NCBI RefSeq assembly: GCF_963576545.1
Contig: NC_083656.1
Span: 3,674,186 to 3,738,185, forward strand
Length of the DNA stretch: 64,000 bases
Direction: 5' to 3'
DNA from: Limanda limanda
Lineage: Eukaryota; Chordata; Actinopteri; Pleuronectiformes; Pleuronectidae
Part shown: piece after piece, positions 10,133 through 21,888 of the stretch
Layout of the letters: the number at the start of each line of letters is the position of its first letter
Numbering within the stretch: position 1 is the first letter of the stretch
Notes under the pieces: model-generated
The model's database searches: none
What the model was told of the DNA's origin: nothing
What the model saw: only the letters and a program-made list of their open reading frames with translations
Program-made: the position numbers and the translations under genes

Positions 10133-10699
10133 ATGGCTGCACGGACTACCGTTTGGATAGCAGGAAGCTCGATCATCTCGCGGCTCTGGGCTCATATCCA
10201 GCGCGAGCAGAGGGACCCGAACCTAGCACCGTGTCTGCAGGTGTCCTGGTTCGGGAGAGGAGGTCGGCGGTGGGAAGACCTTCTTCCCTTCCTGTGGCAG
10301 CAGCGGGCGCAGCGTGCTGTTGCCCCAGACGTCCTCGTTATCCATCTTGGAGGGAATAGCATTTGCTCCCGCGGTGGGGGGAGGCGGGAGCTTATGCTAT
10401 TGATGAAGGACAACATCAGGCAGGTCGCGGCTCTCTTGCCTAGCACTCGGCTGGTGTTCTCCGACATCCTCCCGCAAAGATGGTGGCGGGGACAGCGAGC
10501 GGCCAGTGGGTACGCTATTGACAGAACCCAACGGTGGCTTAAAAGCAGCCTGCACGGGTTCATGTAGGATCTGGGGCAGCACTCTATCGAGCACGTAGCT
10601 ATTACCCTGCGTCACCTTTGCAGTGATGGGGTTCATCTCTCTGCAGCAGGCAACCGTCTGCTCCTGGAGAACATCCGCTCTGCCCTGGTCGAGCTGTAA
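10133..10699 (+). pseudogene. SGNH/GDSL-like hydrolase fragment of a retroelement
   Basis: The frame starts MAARTTVWIAGSSIISRLWA. It holds SGNH-type blocks: the Ser block IAGSSI (residues 9-14), the Gly/Asn block VIHLGGNS (about residue 70), LVFSDILPQRWWRG, and the His block DGVHLSAAGNRLLLENIRS. One in-frame TAG at 10565-10567 separates the last block, and the frame then stays open to a TAA at 10697. SGNH domains of this type occur in some fish retroelements (I recall Ngaro/DIRS-like and others), which I infer as the source. No RT is present. It is a single-lesion pseudogene. Confidence 0.6.
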
Positions 10700-10984
10700 C
10701 GGTCCTTGTAAGGACCACAAAACGGCTCTTTTAAGAGCCACCCCACCTCGCATGAAGAACAGTCAGCCTATGTAAATGATATAACTAGGCCTATATATAT
10801 TTGGGGAGGAGAAATCATTCCTTTTTCTCTGTTTGGATTAATTTCTCCTTAATATACAACATTATTTATATTGTTTTAAATATAAATCAAATGTGCTCTT
10901 CAGAATAACTCTCTTCCCCCAGAAAAAAAAAAAGTCACTTTCCAACCCGGCCGCAGAAGGGACCCATTCGAAATTTCTCGGCAG

Positions 10985-11275
10985 GAGGAATTTTCTAGTT
11001 CAACTTTACAATGGCTAAGAAGCCCGAATTCTGCTTTAAGATGAAGATTATATTAATGTTCCATATGGAATAGAAAAGAGAACTGCTAAAGTACTGCTGA
11101 GTTGCAGCACCACTGCTTGTTTTTTTATGAATAAAAAAAGAATACATGTTAAATGTATATATCTGTCTTTTGTCATGAATCTTTTTGTTCTCACAAAAAT
11201 ATACCGTGAAAATCGGTAATATGTGATTAATCATGATTAATCCACAGAAACCTGTGATTAATTTGATTAAAATTT
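10985..11275 (+). repeat. Direct duplicate of about 3350-3640
   Basis: Nearly identical to the copy A intron segment at 3350-3640. It marks where the copy B duplicate resumes after the SGNH-hydrolase element. Confidence 0.8.
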
Positions 11276-11520
11276 GTAATCATTTCACAGCCATAGTAAA
11301 AACACATTTCACATTCTACTGCCAAGTACATCTTAAAAGTCACATTTACAGGCTCTGAGATGTTTTGTTATGATAAATGTGATACGGTTTCAGATAGAAA
11401 AGGTCAAGTTGACATGGGTGGCTCACTCATCACTTCACGTTTCAGAAAATGTTCAAGTTAAGCTGCTGTGACATGTTATTACATAACTATAATCAGTATT
11501 GAACCAGTGGAAAGGACGGG

Positions 11521-12237
<717 letters not shown>

Positions 12238-12370
12238 ATTCATTGTAAACACGAAAACAACCATGTTTGATATAGAAATTCTTTTTCATTTCAGAAAATG
12301 CAGTATATTCAAGTTTAGCTGCTGTGACATGTTATTACATAACTCTAATCAGTATTGAACCAATGGATAG

Positions 12371-12440
12371 GACGGGCAGCTGCTCGTGAAGCAAGCCATG
12401 AACAGTGACCGCACGCCCCTCGTCTCCGTGCTCCTGGAAG
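12371..12440 (+). pseudogene. NSF copy B: misplaced D2 exon end
   Basis: The last 70 bases of an exon read GQLLVKQAMNSDRTPLVSV then LLEG and end at a gtagaac donor. In NSF this precedes the D2 P-loop, but here it follows the DYEP exon, so it is out of order. Its acceptor and first half are missing. Confidence 0.75.
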
Positions 12441-12690
12441 GTAGAACTCGTGGACATGAACACACACATCCTCAGTCAAGGTTCAGCAGTTTAACACAAA
12501 CTGATTCTGTGTATAAGAAGTTGTTCTTCTGTTTAAGACGTGCTTCTCCTGTGCGACAGTGTATTTGGTTTCTAAGAACTCCATGAGTCCATGACAGTAA
12601 AGAACGTAACTCTGCTGGCATATAATCCAGTTTACATCGACCCCTGACGAAAGAACATCTGAAGTGTATGAATGAATGAATAATCTATAA

Positions 12691-13175
<485 letters not shown>

Positions 13176-13602
13176 GTGGTGAGAAAGAGCATCTCTTTGG
13201 TTTTAGCTGTGTTTCCTGAACCTGCTGCAGTGATGGCAGTCGTTGTTCTGCTGGTTTGGGGCCTGACAGGGGCTCTCGCTGACCTGGTGGGTTGCCAGGT
13301 CTGCACTATTCAGCAGATGATGGTGCTAAGATGCTAAAGGAAGATGGTGAATTATATTTGCTAAGCATCAGCATGCTATGAGCGCATGTTAGCATGTTGA
13401 CGTTAGCTTGAGGCACCACCGTGCGTCAGTCCAATAATCACATTTACAGGCTCCGAGATGTTTTTTTATATATAAATCTAATGTGATTTGCGATAGAAAA
13501 GGTGAAGTTGACATGGGTGTCTTTAAAATGTGAAAAGCAAGGCTCACTCATCACTTCACGTCCACAACGGGGCGACCGGGTGAAAATAGTTTTAGAGGAC
13601 CG

Positions 13603-13786
13603 CATGTGAAGGGGGTCCTGCTCTACGGACCCCCAGGCTGTGGCAAGACATCAATTGCCAGGGTAAAAGGCAGCAGGCTTGGGATAAAAAATGTGAGGCT
13701 CGTCAACGGCCCCGAGATCTTAGACAAGTGGGTCGGAGGCCAATGTGAGGCTGCTGTTTGCAGACGCTGAGGAGGAGCAGAAGAGG
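13603..13786 (+). pseudogene. NSF copy C: D1 Walker A exon, broken at both sides
   Basis: It reads [20 protein letters not shown] and later [13 protein letters not shown], then loses frame where GESEA should follow, and resumes as [15 protein letters not shown]. There is no acceptor: the exon starts abruptly after an unrelated sequence. A similar lesion after WVG occurs in copy E (45655-45846), so copies C and E form one sub-family and A and B another. Confidence 0.8.
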
Positions 13787-14107
13787 GTGAGGACCCTTTA
13801 CAGTTTACAGACACATGATTGTTTATCCAGGTTCTTACTGCAATCAATCTTCTATCATTAGAAAAACTATGTTACCAAACATGTAATTACAGCTTCCATA
13901 TATGTACCCTGTGTTTCTACACCCTGGCTGAATTTATAATCTTCATGTGTTATGCAATTATCCACCTGGAATACAGAGAAGCATCTCATCAATCAAAACA
14001 AAAAAAATGTCTCCAGGAGTGGAGAGATCTGTCCTTTAAGTAGATCTGATGTGATTGGACGGCGAGACACTATTGTCCAGCGTCACTCTTCACCACCTAA
14101 TGAGGGG

Positions 14108-14146
14108 ACTCTGTGGATTGTCATAAAAAAGCTGCTCCTACTTGAG
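14108..14146 (+). pseudogene. Fragment of NSF late D2 exon joined to D1 intron
   Basis: About 40 bases read LWIVIKKLLL, matching LWIGIKKLLM of the exon at 61974-62087. They follow directly on intron sequence that belongs after the D1 exon (compare 46170-46215). The segment is a rearrangement junction skipping everything between D1 and the end of D2. Confidence 0.65.
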
Positions 14147-14149
14147 AAA

Positions 14150-15600
14150 GCGCAGACTGCAACTTGGGAGCATTGTTTTTTGCATGAAATGAAATAAAAA
14201 ACACAACGAGCACATCCATTTTGAAGCGTTGCATGCTTTTTGTCTGAAAAAACAAAAATAACCAGTTCTGAGAGAGAAAGACACGTGACCTTTGCAAGAC
14301 ATAAAGTTTCCTTTGATCTAGGAAGACTGAAATCAAAGGATTCATGGTCCATGTATCTCCGCGTTACAGAACATCCTGTTTTAATGGCGTGTAATCAAAC
14401 TTTGACGCCACGCCACGGTCACACCGTGTGATTAAAAAAAAATCCGTCAGTCAGTTTTTATCTCCATCTTGTTGTGATGACACTCATCTCAATTTGAAGT
14501 TGATCTGATGAAAACCCTGGTACAAGTGTATCAAAGAAAAAATGTGGAATATGGCCACTTAATGCAAGATAGCAGGCTTCCTGTTGTGTTTTTCCAATTG
14601 CACCTAAAGACTTTTTTGTTTGTCTGGTCATGATACACCTGTATATATATATATTTTTGTGAAGACCGGTCAATGTGAACACGTTCCAGGGGTCTCGGGG
14701 CACCATTGAGCCATTTTGCGACGCCCATTGAAAATGCCATCAGAATACGTAAATTTTCACCACTTTCTAACTTTCTGCAAATTTTGGTAAGAAGTTGAGC
14801 ATGTTAAAGCCCTCAAAAAGCCAATTCATTTGCCTGAATAATAATAATAATAAGAAGAATAAATAATCCTTACAATAACAATAGGGTCCTCCCTGACCTT
14901 TGATCAGTGCTCGGGCCCTAATAATAAGAAATAATGATTTTTGTGAAGATCGGTCAATGGGAACACCTTCCGGGGGTCTCGGGCTGTCTCGGGGGGCACC
15001 GTTGAGCCATTTTGCGATGCCCATTGAAAATTCCTTCAGAATACGTAAATTTTCACCACTTTCTAACTTTCTGCAAATTTTGGTAAGAAGTTGAGCATGT
15101 TAAAGCCCTCAAAAAGCCAATTCATTTGCCTGAATAATAATAATAATAATAAAAAAAAATCTGTCAGTCAGTTTTTATCTCCATCTTGTTGTGATGACAC
15201 TCATCTCAATTTGAAGTTGATCCGATGAAAACCCTGGTACAAGTGTATCAAAGAAAAAATGTGGAATATGGCCAAAATGGCCACTAAATGCAAAATAGCA
15301 GGCTTCCTGTTGTGTTTTTCCAATTGCACCAAGAGACTTTTTTGTTTGTCTGGTCATGATACACCTGTATATCGATTTTTGTGAAGATCGGTCAATGGGA
15401 ACACCTTCCGGGGGTCTCGGGCTGTCTCTGGGGGCACCGTTGAGCCATTTTGCGACGCCCATTGAAAATTCCTTCAGAATACGTAAATTTTCACCACTTT
15501 CTAACTTTCTGCAAATTTTGGTAAGAAGTTGAGCATGTTAAAGCCCTCAAAAAGCCAATTCATTTGCCTGAATAATAATAATAATAATAATAATAAATAT
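14150..15600. repeat. Clustered dispersed repeat family (GGGCCCGAGCAC type)
   Basis: Three or more partial copies of one repeat lie head to tail. Marker sequences are ttttgcgacgcccattgaaa, cactttctaactttctgc, agccctcaaaaagccaattc and a trailing (aat)n run. Other copies are at 16085-16935, 17310-17403, 27510-28665 and 31365-31640. The family is abundant in teleosts; I cannot assign its class. The short frames are conserved only because the DNA copies are similar. Confidence 0.8.
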
Positions 15601-16084
15601 AATCTGTTATCTGTTTCCAGTCTTTATGCTAAACTAATCTATGGAGCCAGCTTCATACTCTTGTCCTAGTGTCAACAAGAAAGCTTAAAAGCATGTTCCC
15701 AAATGTGTTGAACAATTCCTTTAAAGTAGCCACGTGGAAGATTGGAATACTTTGTAATGTTTGTGATGCCGATAATATACAGATTTATTCACCAATGCAA
15801 AGTTCAAAACCAGAACCAGAACTTCAAGACATCACTCCAAACTGGCCTAATGACACCATGTAAGTTTACATACACACTTATAACAACTTACAAGCAACAA
15901 TTAAAGCCCTCAAAAAGCCAATTCATTTGCCTGAATAATAATAATAATAAAATATAAAGTATTTAAAGGTAAATGTACAATTTAGATGAAACACACAAGT
16001 GAAAACATCCCTGGGATTAATTTATAATCAATTTTTCCCAATAGACCCCTTTAACATAAATCTTACAGACTGAACCTTTAACTC

Positions 16085-16935
16085 GCACATGACAAATTTA
16101 ATTATAATTGAAAATTCCTTCAGAATACGTAAATTTTCACCACTTTCTAACTTTCTGCAAATTTTGGTAAGAAGTTGAGCATGTTAAAGTCCTCAAAAAG
16201 CCAATTAATTTGCCTGAATAATAATAATAATAAATAAATTTTTTAGGGCTGCAAAGCAGCACTGGGTGGGCCCGAGCACATCCATTTTGAAGTGTTGCAT
16301 GCTTTTTGTCTGAAAAAACAAAAATAATGAAGCGTTGCATGCTTTTTGTCTGAAAGAGACGTAACCTTTGCAAGACATAAAGTTTCCTTTGATCTAGGAA
16401 GACTGAAATCAAAGGATTCATGGTTCATGTATGTCCGCGTTACAGAACATCGTGTTTTAATGGCGTGTAATCAAACTTTGACGCCACGCCACGGTCACAC
16501 CGTGTGATTAAAAAAAAATCCGTCAGTCAGTTTTTATCTCCATCTTGTCGTGATGACACTCATCTCAATTTGAAGTTGATCCGATGAAAACCCTGGTACA
16601 AGTGTATCAAAGTAAAAATGTGGAATATGGCCAAAATGGCCACTAAATGCAAAATAGCAGGCTTCCTGTTGTGTTTTTCCAATTGCAACTAAAGACTTTT
16701 TTGTTTGTCTGGTCATGATACACCTGTATATCGATTTTTGTGAAGACCGGTCAATGTGAACACCTTCCGGGGGTCTCGGGGGGCACCGTTGAGCCATTTT
16801 GCGACGCCCATTGAAAATTCGTTCAGAATACGTAAATTTTCACCACTTTCTAACTTTCTGCAAATTTTGGTAAGAAGTTGAGCATGTTAAAGCCCTCAAA
16901 AAGCCAATTCATTTGCCTGAATAATAATAATAAGA
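16085..16935. repeat. Further copy of the same dispersed repeat family
   Basis: It contains the same markers as 14150-15600 plus the part reading caaagcagcactgggtgggc that precedes the gcccgagcac motif. A (aat)n tract lies near 16216 and another near 16921. Confidence 0.8.
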
Positions 16936-16944
16936 AAGAAATAC

Positions 16945-18850
16945 ATATATACATGCATGCATAAATAAATAGATAGCCAGATAGATAGATAGATAGATAA
17001 ATTACAGTTCATAGAGAATTAGTTGGGGATTATTTCAGTTTTCTTTTTGGTTTTAGGCAGTGGTGGGAAGTACTTAAGTAGTTAAGTAGATTTTTCACAT
17101 ATCTGTACTTTACTTGAGTATTTATTTTCCTGACGACTTTTAACTTTTACTCGCTACATTTGAGCACAAATAGCTGTACTTTCTACTTCTTACATTCTCA
17201 AAACTGGCTCGTTACTTGAGCAGCGGAGGTTGGCGGAACGTGCAGCTTTACGCACGGCGCACCTCTCTCTCGCTCTCTTGCTCCTGCAGGAGCTCGGTTC
17301 AGTCTTTATTATTAGGGCCCAGGCACTGACAGACATGTGGCCCTGTTGAAAATGTAAGGATTATTATTCAGGCAAATGAATTGGCTTTTTGAGGGCTTTT
17401 ATTAGGTGACTTTACATAATTTTTTGAAGGTATTCCTTTTTCAATTCACATTCGTTTTCCCTTTCCTGCTTCGTGTCAACATCTGCACATAAATACATAG
17501 CTCGAAGCAGCAAGTGGTTAACTTTTCTTAAAGAAAATATTGGAAGTAGTTGGTTTAAACAAAAACTGTTGGCAAATAGACTATCATTGGTTGGCTGTGT
17601 CTACTTAGTCTTACACGTCCACGTAAACAAAACAAACAGATTTAAAACAAGTCGAGATGGAAAAACAAACAACACAACCAATTATATAAGCAAACGCAAA
17701 AACAACTTTCAGCCAACACAACCAAAAACAAACACTGTGTCATGGACTACTACTACTGCATATTCACGCACACAATTCATTTATTTAATGGACCTCCCAA
17801 ATGGAACCCTGGGTAATCAGGCCCATTTTTTCCACTCACTATAATGCCAATATAATTTTTGCAAAGATATTATATATCTATATATTGCCAATTCCAATCC
17901 TTAGACGCCCTTTGTGCTGACTCAACCCAACTTAGAGTGTCTTCACTTTGTCGTCCCTACAGGCAAGATACCCTACAGGTGTATTGTCACCCTGCTGGAA
18001 ACAAATGCAAACACAACCCCAGGCCCATTCAGTGAAGATAGTCTAATGATAAATAAACAGGCTTACATGTAGATGCGTGGACAAGCTGGCGGGCAGGATT
18101 ACAGGCAGGTTAACATCCAGGCAGTTAAAATGCAAAATACAGCTAATAGACACAAAAGGTTAATTTGGTCTATTCTTGTTCTTAGGTAGAATCAAGAGGC
18201 ACTTGTTTATTCTGTTGTGTTGATTCTTTGTTGTCGCTAGAAGTTCAGATCGATTGTCCAATACTATTTTAACCTCAGCATCTCGGGTTCAAAATTTGTA
18301 AAATTATACATTATATATATAGTGTTGTTATAATTTTTTAGTCAGTTGAAATAAAATTTGGTACTTGTACTTTTACTTTTGATACTTAAGTACATTTCAA
18401 CACCAGATACTTTTGATACTTAAGTACATTTAATATGAGCAACTCACTCTAAGACTTTAACTCAAGTCATTTTCTGACGGGTGACTTTTACTTTAACCGG
18501 AGTCACTGTCAAGTAAGATATCTGTACTTTTACTCAAGTATGGCTTTCAAGTACTTTATACACCACTGGTTTTAGGAATGTTCTCTCGAATACGTAGACA
18601 GCATAAACAGGCAGTTGTGAGAGGAAACCAGACCCGGCCATTTATAGTCTCCCTTCCAGTCCTACAGAAGGGACAAACTGGACAAACACATGACGTCTGA
18701 GCACTACAGAATAGCCTGTCAGCGCCGTAATCCAATGTACAGTTCAAAATCATTAAAAGAAACACATTAACATCATGATTCCTTTAAGTTTTTGTGTCCG
18801 TGTTTGTCCCCCCCCCCCCCCCAAAGCTGTAAACCTAGGGGAAACACTGT
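16945..18850 (-). mobile_element. Dispersed repeat copy interrupted by hAT insertion
   Basis: Outside 17050-18576 this sequence matches 8829-9241: atacatatatacatgcatgc at the left, then attatttcagttttcttttt, and caaagctgtaaacctagggg at the right. The insertion lies in gttttagg. Poly-C runs mark the right part, as in the other copy. Confidence 0.7.
17058..18568. mobile_element. Non-autonomous hAT element, 1511 bp, 8-bp TSD
   Basis: The element begins cagtggtgggaagtactt and ends aagtactttatacaccactg, imperfect inverted termini typical of hAT transposons. It is flanked by the 8-base target duplication gttttagg (17050-17057 and 18569-18576), the hAT target-site length. No transposase is visible; the longest frame (17473-17844) is unlike known proteins. 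It carries a short piece of the GGGCCC-type dispersed repeat at about 17310-17403. Confidence 0.9.
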
Positions 18851-18857
18851 GTATGTT

Positions 18858-19834
18858 ATAATGTTAACATCTATTTTTGCCTGTAAACAAAAGAGAGTAC
18901 ATTACCAATCAGCAGTTTATTTCTGCAGATATTCAGACTGCAGTGGTTTTCCTACCACACTGTAGATGTGATGCTACTGTGACTTGAACTTGTGCTGATG
19001 ATGCAGTTTTGTGGCCTTAATGAGGTGTTCAAGCTTTAAATGTTGTCTGAGAACAGAAGGTAAAGGCAATTTGAAAAAATCATTGGGTTGGTTTGATTCT
19101 AGTTGAACAACAAATCTAAATAATTCACTTGTTGATAATTATTATATTCACAAGAGGAAACACATCCTGTATGATGAGTGATGAATAAAGTCATCTCAAT
19201 ATTCTTACAATATTGTTATTTCACGTACTTAGTAATCTGTGTATAAAAACATTTTATACGCTTGATGTGTGTGTTCTTTTAAAGACTAGCTAGTGCATTA
19301 TTTAAAAAAAATTATTCATGGTTTGACATGCTGATTTAATTTGAATATGAAAGCCCTTGATATCTGTAACCTCAGCTCCACATAAAGAGAACTTTAAATT
19401 TTGGTAGAAGGAGGAACATACTGTACAGTGTCAATGCTGCTTTAGCTGGAAGTAAATAAAACCCTGTTTAAATTTCAAACTGCTTACTCATCTGCTTTGT
19501 ACCTCTGTAAACTGTTGGTCCTCTTTAAGTGGAATAAATGAATGTACCTTTGCATTCAACCACCTCTTGTTTGTGGTCAGGTTCGCTAAATACGCACAGA
19601 TACTTCACTTTTGCATCTCATTCAGGATCCCCCCTGACTGTGTGATCCTTTCTGAAGAAAGCTTTGCAATTACACTTTCAAACACAGCTTGTCTTAGAAC
19701 CACGTTTATTTACCAATTTCCACCACAATGGATAAATTCTTTCCCCGGTGTTGCAACATATTGAGGACTTAAGTTCTTACATTATCTAAGCCATAGGCTG
19801 GAATTGATTTAAACATCCAACTTCATATAAAAAT
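18858..19834 (+). repeat. Direct repeat flanking the UGT pair, left copy
   Basis: It matches 26258-27462 in the same orientation, including ctgcagatattcagactgca and caccacaatggataaattct. Compared with the right copy it lacks about 250 bases after 19557. Together the copies bracket both UGT genes, as expected from tandem duplication of a UGT-containing unit. Confidence 0.85.
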
Positions 19835-19839
19835 ATTAA

Positions 19840-20755
19840 AGTGACATGCCAGGGTTATAATGGCCTTTATATGAGCATAACACTGTGCTCAATACAGTCC
19901 TCAATATGTGTCTCTATAGGATTTTTTTATTGACTATTTCGATAGCAAAATGTTTTCATAATACAACACTTACAATTACATTCATTTCGATGTGGAAAAG
20001 TTGGAGATTTCATGATCATGATTATTATTATCACTCTGGGTTAAGGTGCAGGCTAATATGTAGTTAAGCTCTTCCCCTTTTTGTGGGTGGATACAGACTG
20101 GTTTCTCCTGTCCAAGACACACAGTTATTCTTCAGGTGGGACATTCAGCAACAACATACGGCAGTCTACAGTAAGAACCCCTAAGAATGTAATATGTAGT
20201 ATGTGTATATGTTGCTAGCATGCTATATGCTGGGGTGGAAGCAGCTAAAATGACAATTTGACAAAGTGTTTTAATTAACACAAAATCTAACAAAAAAACA
20301 TTATTTGTGCAAATTTCTGTGAATACACTTAGACTAGACATCAATTCAACATGTTCACAGATTGTTTAGCTCAAAAAGAATTGAGAGTTGAGTAACAGTA
20401 AGAGTATTTTTTGTGAAAAAATTATTGAAAACTTTGAACTGATGAAAGTAAAGGGTTGCAATGATAGAAAAAGGGGTAAGGTCTCTGTTAGGTCTCTTCT
20501 TGATTGGCTCCAAGATGTGAAACACCAGAAAATAAATAACTGGCTCCAATTGAATGACAGTAGGACTGAAGGAGTGTCTACTGCCAGCTCCTGTTCTGAA
20601 ATGTGTTTACATAGGGTTTGCCTTGAAAATGGAAATAAATAACAGAAGCTTTTTACGATGATGTCACTATACATCAACATTTTGTTTTATCATAGGAGAG
20701 TGGTCCGACATGGGACGGTTTTCTTTACCTGTTGAACATTGTCCTGTGGTTTTTG
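19840..20755. other. No gene recognised upstream of UGT
   Basis: AT-rich sequence with short frames on both strands and no resemblance to known proteins. Confidence 0.4.
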
Positions 20756-20769
20756 CTCAGCACGCGCCT

Positions 20770-20852
20770 CTGTGTATGTGTGTGTGTGTGAGAGAGAGAC
20801 AGACAGAGAGACAGACAGAGACAGAGATAGAGAGAGAGACAGGCAGAGACAG
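20770..20852 (+). repeat. TG/GA/GACA microsatellite
   Basis: Compound simple repeat of tgtgtg, gagaga and gacagaga units. Confidence 0.9.
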
Positions 20853-20884
20853 ACTCCCCCATACCACTCTTCTTAAAATGATTT

Positions 20885-21372
20885 AAAGGTTGTCACTACT
20901 GCACTGATCTCCTCTGGATTTGGACAAGACTATTGCAACTCGCAGGTCTACCTGCTGGTGCTGTCCGACCTCTGCAGTTCATCCAGAACGCAGCAGCTCG
21001 ACTGGTCTTAAACCTACAGTACCTCAATTCACTCACACTACACAGCTCCTCCGCTCCCTTCACTGGTTACCGGTGGCTGCCCGGGGCTTATAACTGCCCT
21101 TGACTAAGTCTTATCTACTTATATGCATACTTACTTGTTTTTAGCCCGGTTAGTTTATTTGTACGTGGTCTATTTGCATGAAGTCTATTTGTATAAAGGG
21201 TTTGAATTGATGACTCAAGCTTACTCGGTGGCTCTTACTATTCTATGGCTTTATTGTTATCTTCTCTCATTCAATTGTTATTTTAATGGATCTTACTATT
21301 GTACAGAACGTTGGTCAACCCTGGATGTTTTTTAAAATGTGCTTCATAAATAAACTTGATTTGAAAACAAAT
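20885..21372 (+). mobile_element. 3' end of an L2-like LINE, degenerate
   Basis: It reads as a degraded RT C-terminus of the type DYCNSLLAGLP ... LQFIQNAAARLV ... LLRSLHWLPVAA, the hallmark of L2/CR1-clade LINE ends in fish. It is followed by a 3' tail with cttcataaataaacttgatt. The DNA shows ttgcaactcgcaggtctacc and atccagaacgcagcagctcg. Frame breaks are present, so it is inactive. Confidence 0.65.
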
Positions 21373-21394
21373 AAAAAAAGTGAGAAAATAACAG

Positions 21395-21740
21395 TGCAGC
21401 ACAGGGGTCCAGTGGTTAGCACTGTTGCCTCACAGCAAGCAGCTCCCTAGTTTGAATTCCAGGTGGACAGGAGTTTTTCTGTGAAGTGTTTGCATGTGTG
21501 GGTTTTCTCCAGGTGCTCCGGCTTCATCCCACAGTCCAAGCACATTGGTGATTAGGTTGATCAGTGACTATCAATTGACCATTGGGATACTCGTTGTTTG
21601 TCTCTGTATGTTGGCACTGTGATACGCTGGAGACCTGTCAAAGGTGTACCCCACCTGCTACCCTATATCAGCTGGGATTGGCTCAGGCACCCGTCTGTGA
21701 CCCTAAAGGGCAGAATAGATAATGGATGTGATAGATGGAA
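21395..21740 (+). repeat. SINE-like dispersed repeat with tRNA-type boxes
   Basis: The sequence tggttagcactgttgcctca resembles an A box, and gtttgaattcc a B box (GTTCGAATCC-like). They are followed by cggcttcatcccacagtcca and cagctgggattggctcaggc, a common fish dispersed repeat. Its class is uncertain. Confidence 0.5.
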
Positions 21741-21888
21741 GAAATAACAATAATGGTTGGTCATGGATGGCTTGCAACTCTATTACGAGTATTTGTGTTA
21801 ACAAACTTTGAAATGATCAGACTTTATTTCTTTTGCAGTGATATTGTTTTAACCTTGGTTAACTAACTTTACATTGTTTTTATTTTAG

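Noticed and set aside
14458..14740. Repeated MGVAKWLNGAPR-type frames in 14458-16797
   Set aside because: They recur because the dispersed DNA repeat recurs, with stops and shifts in several copies and no known domain.
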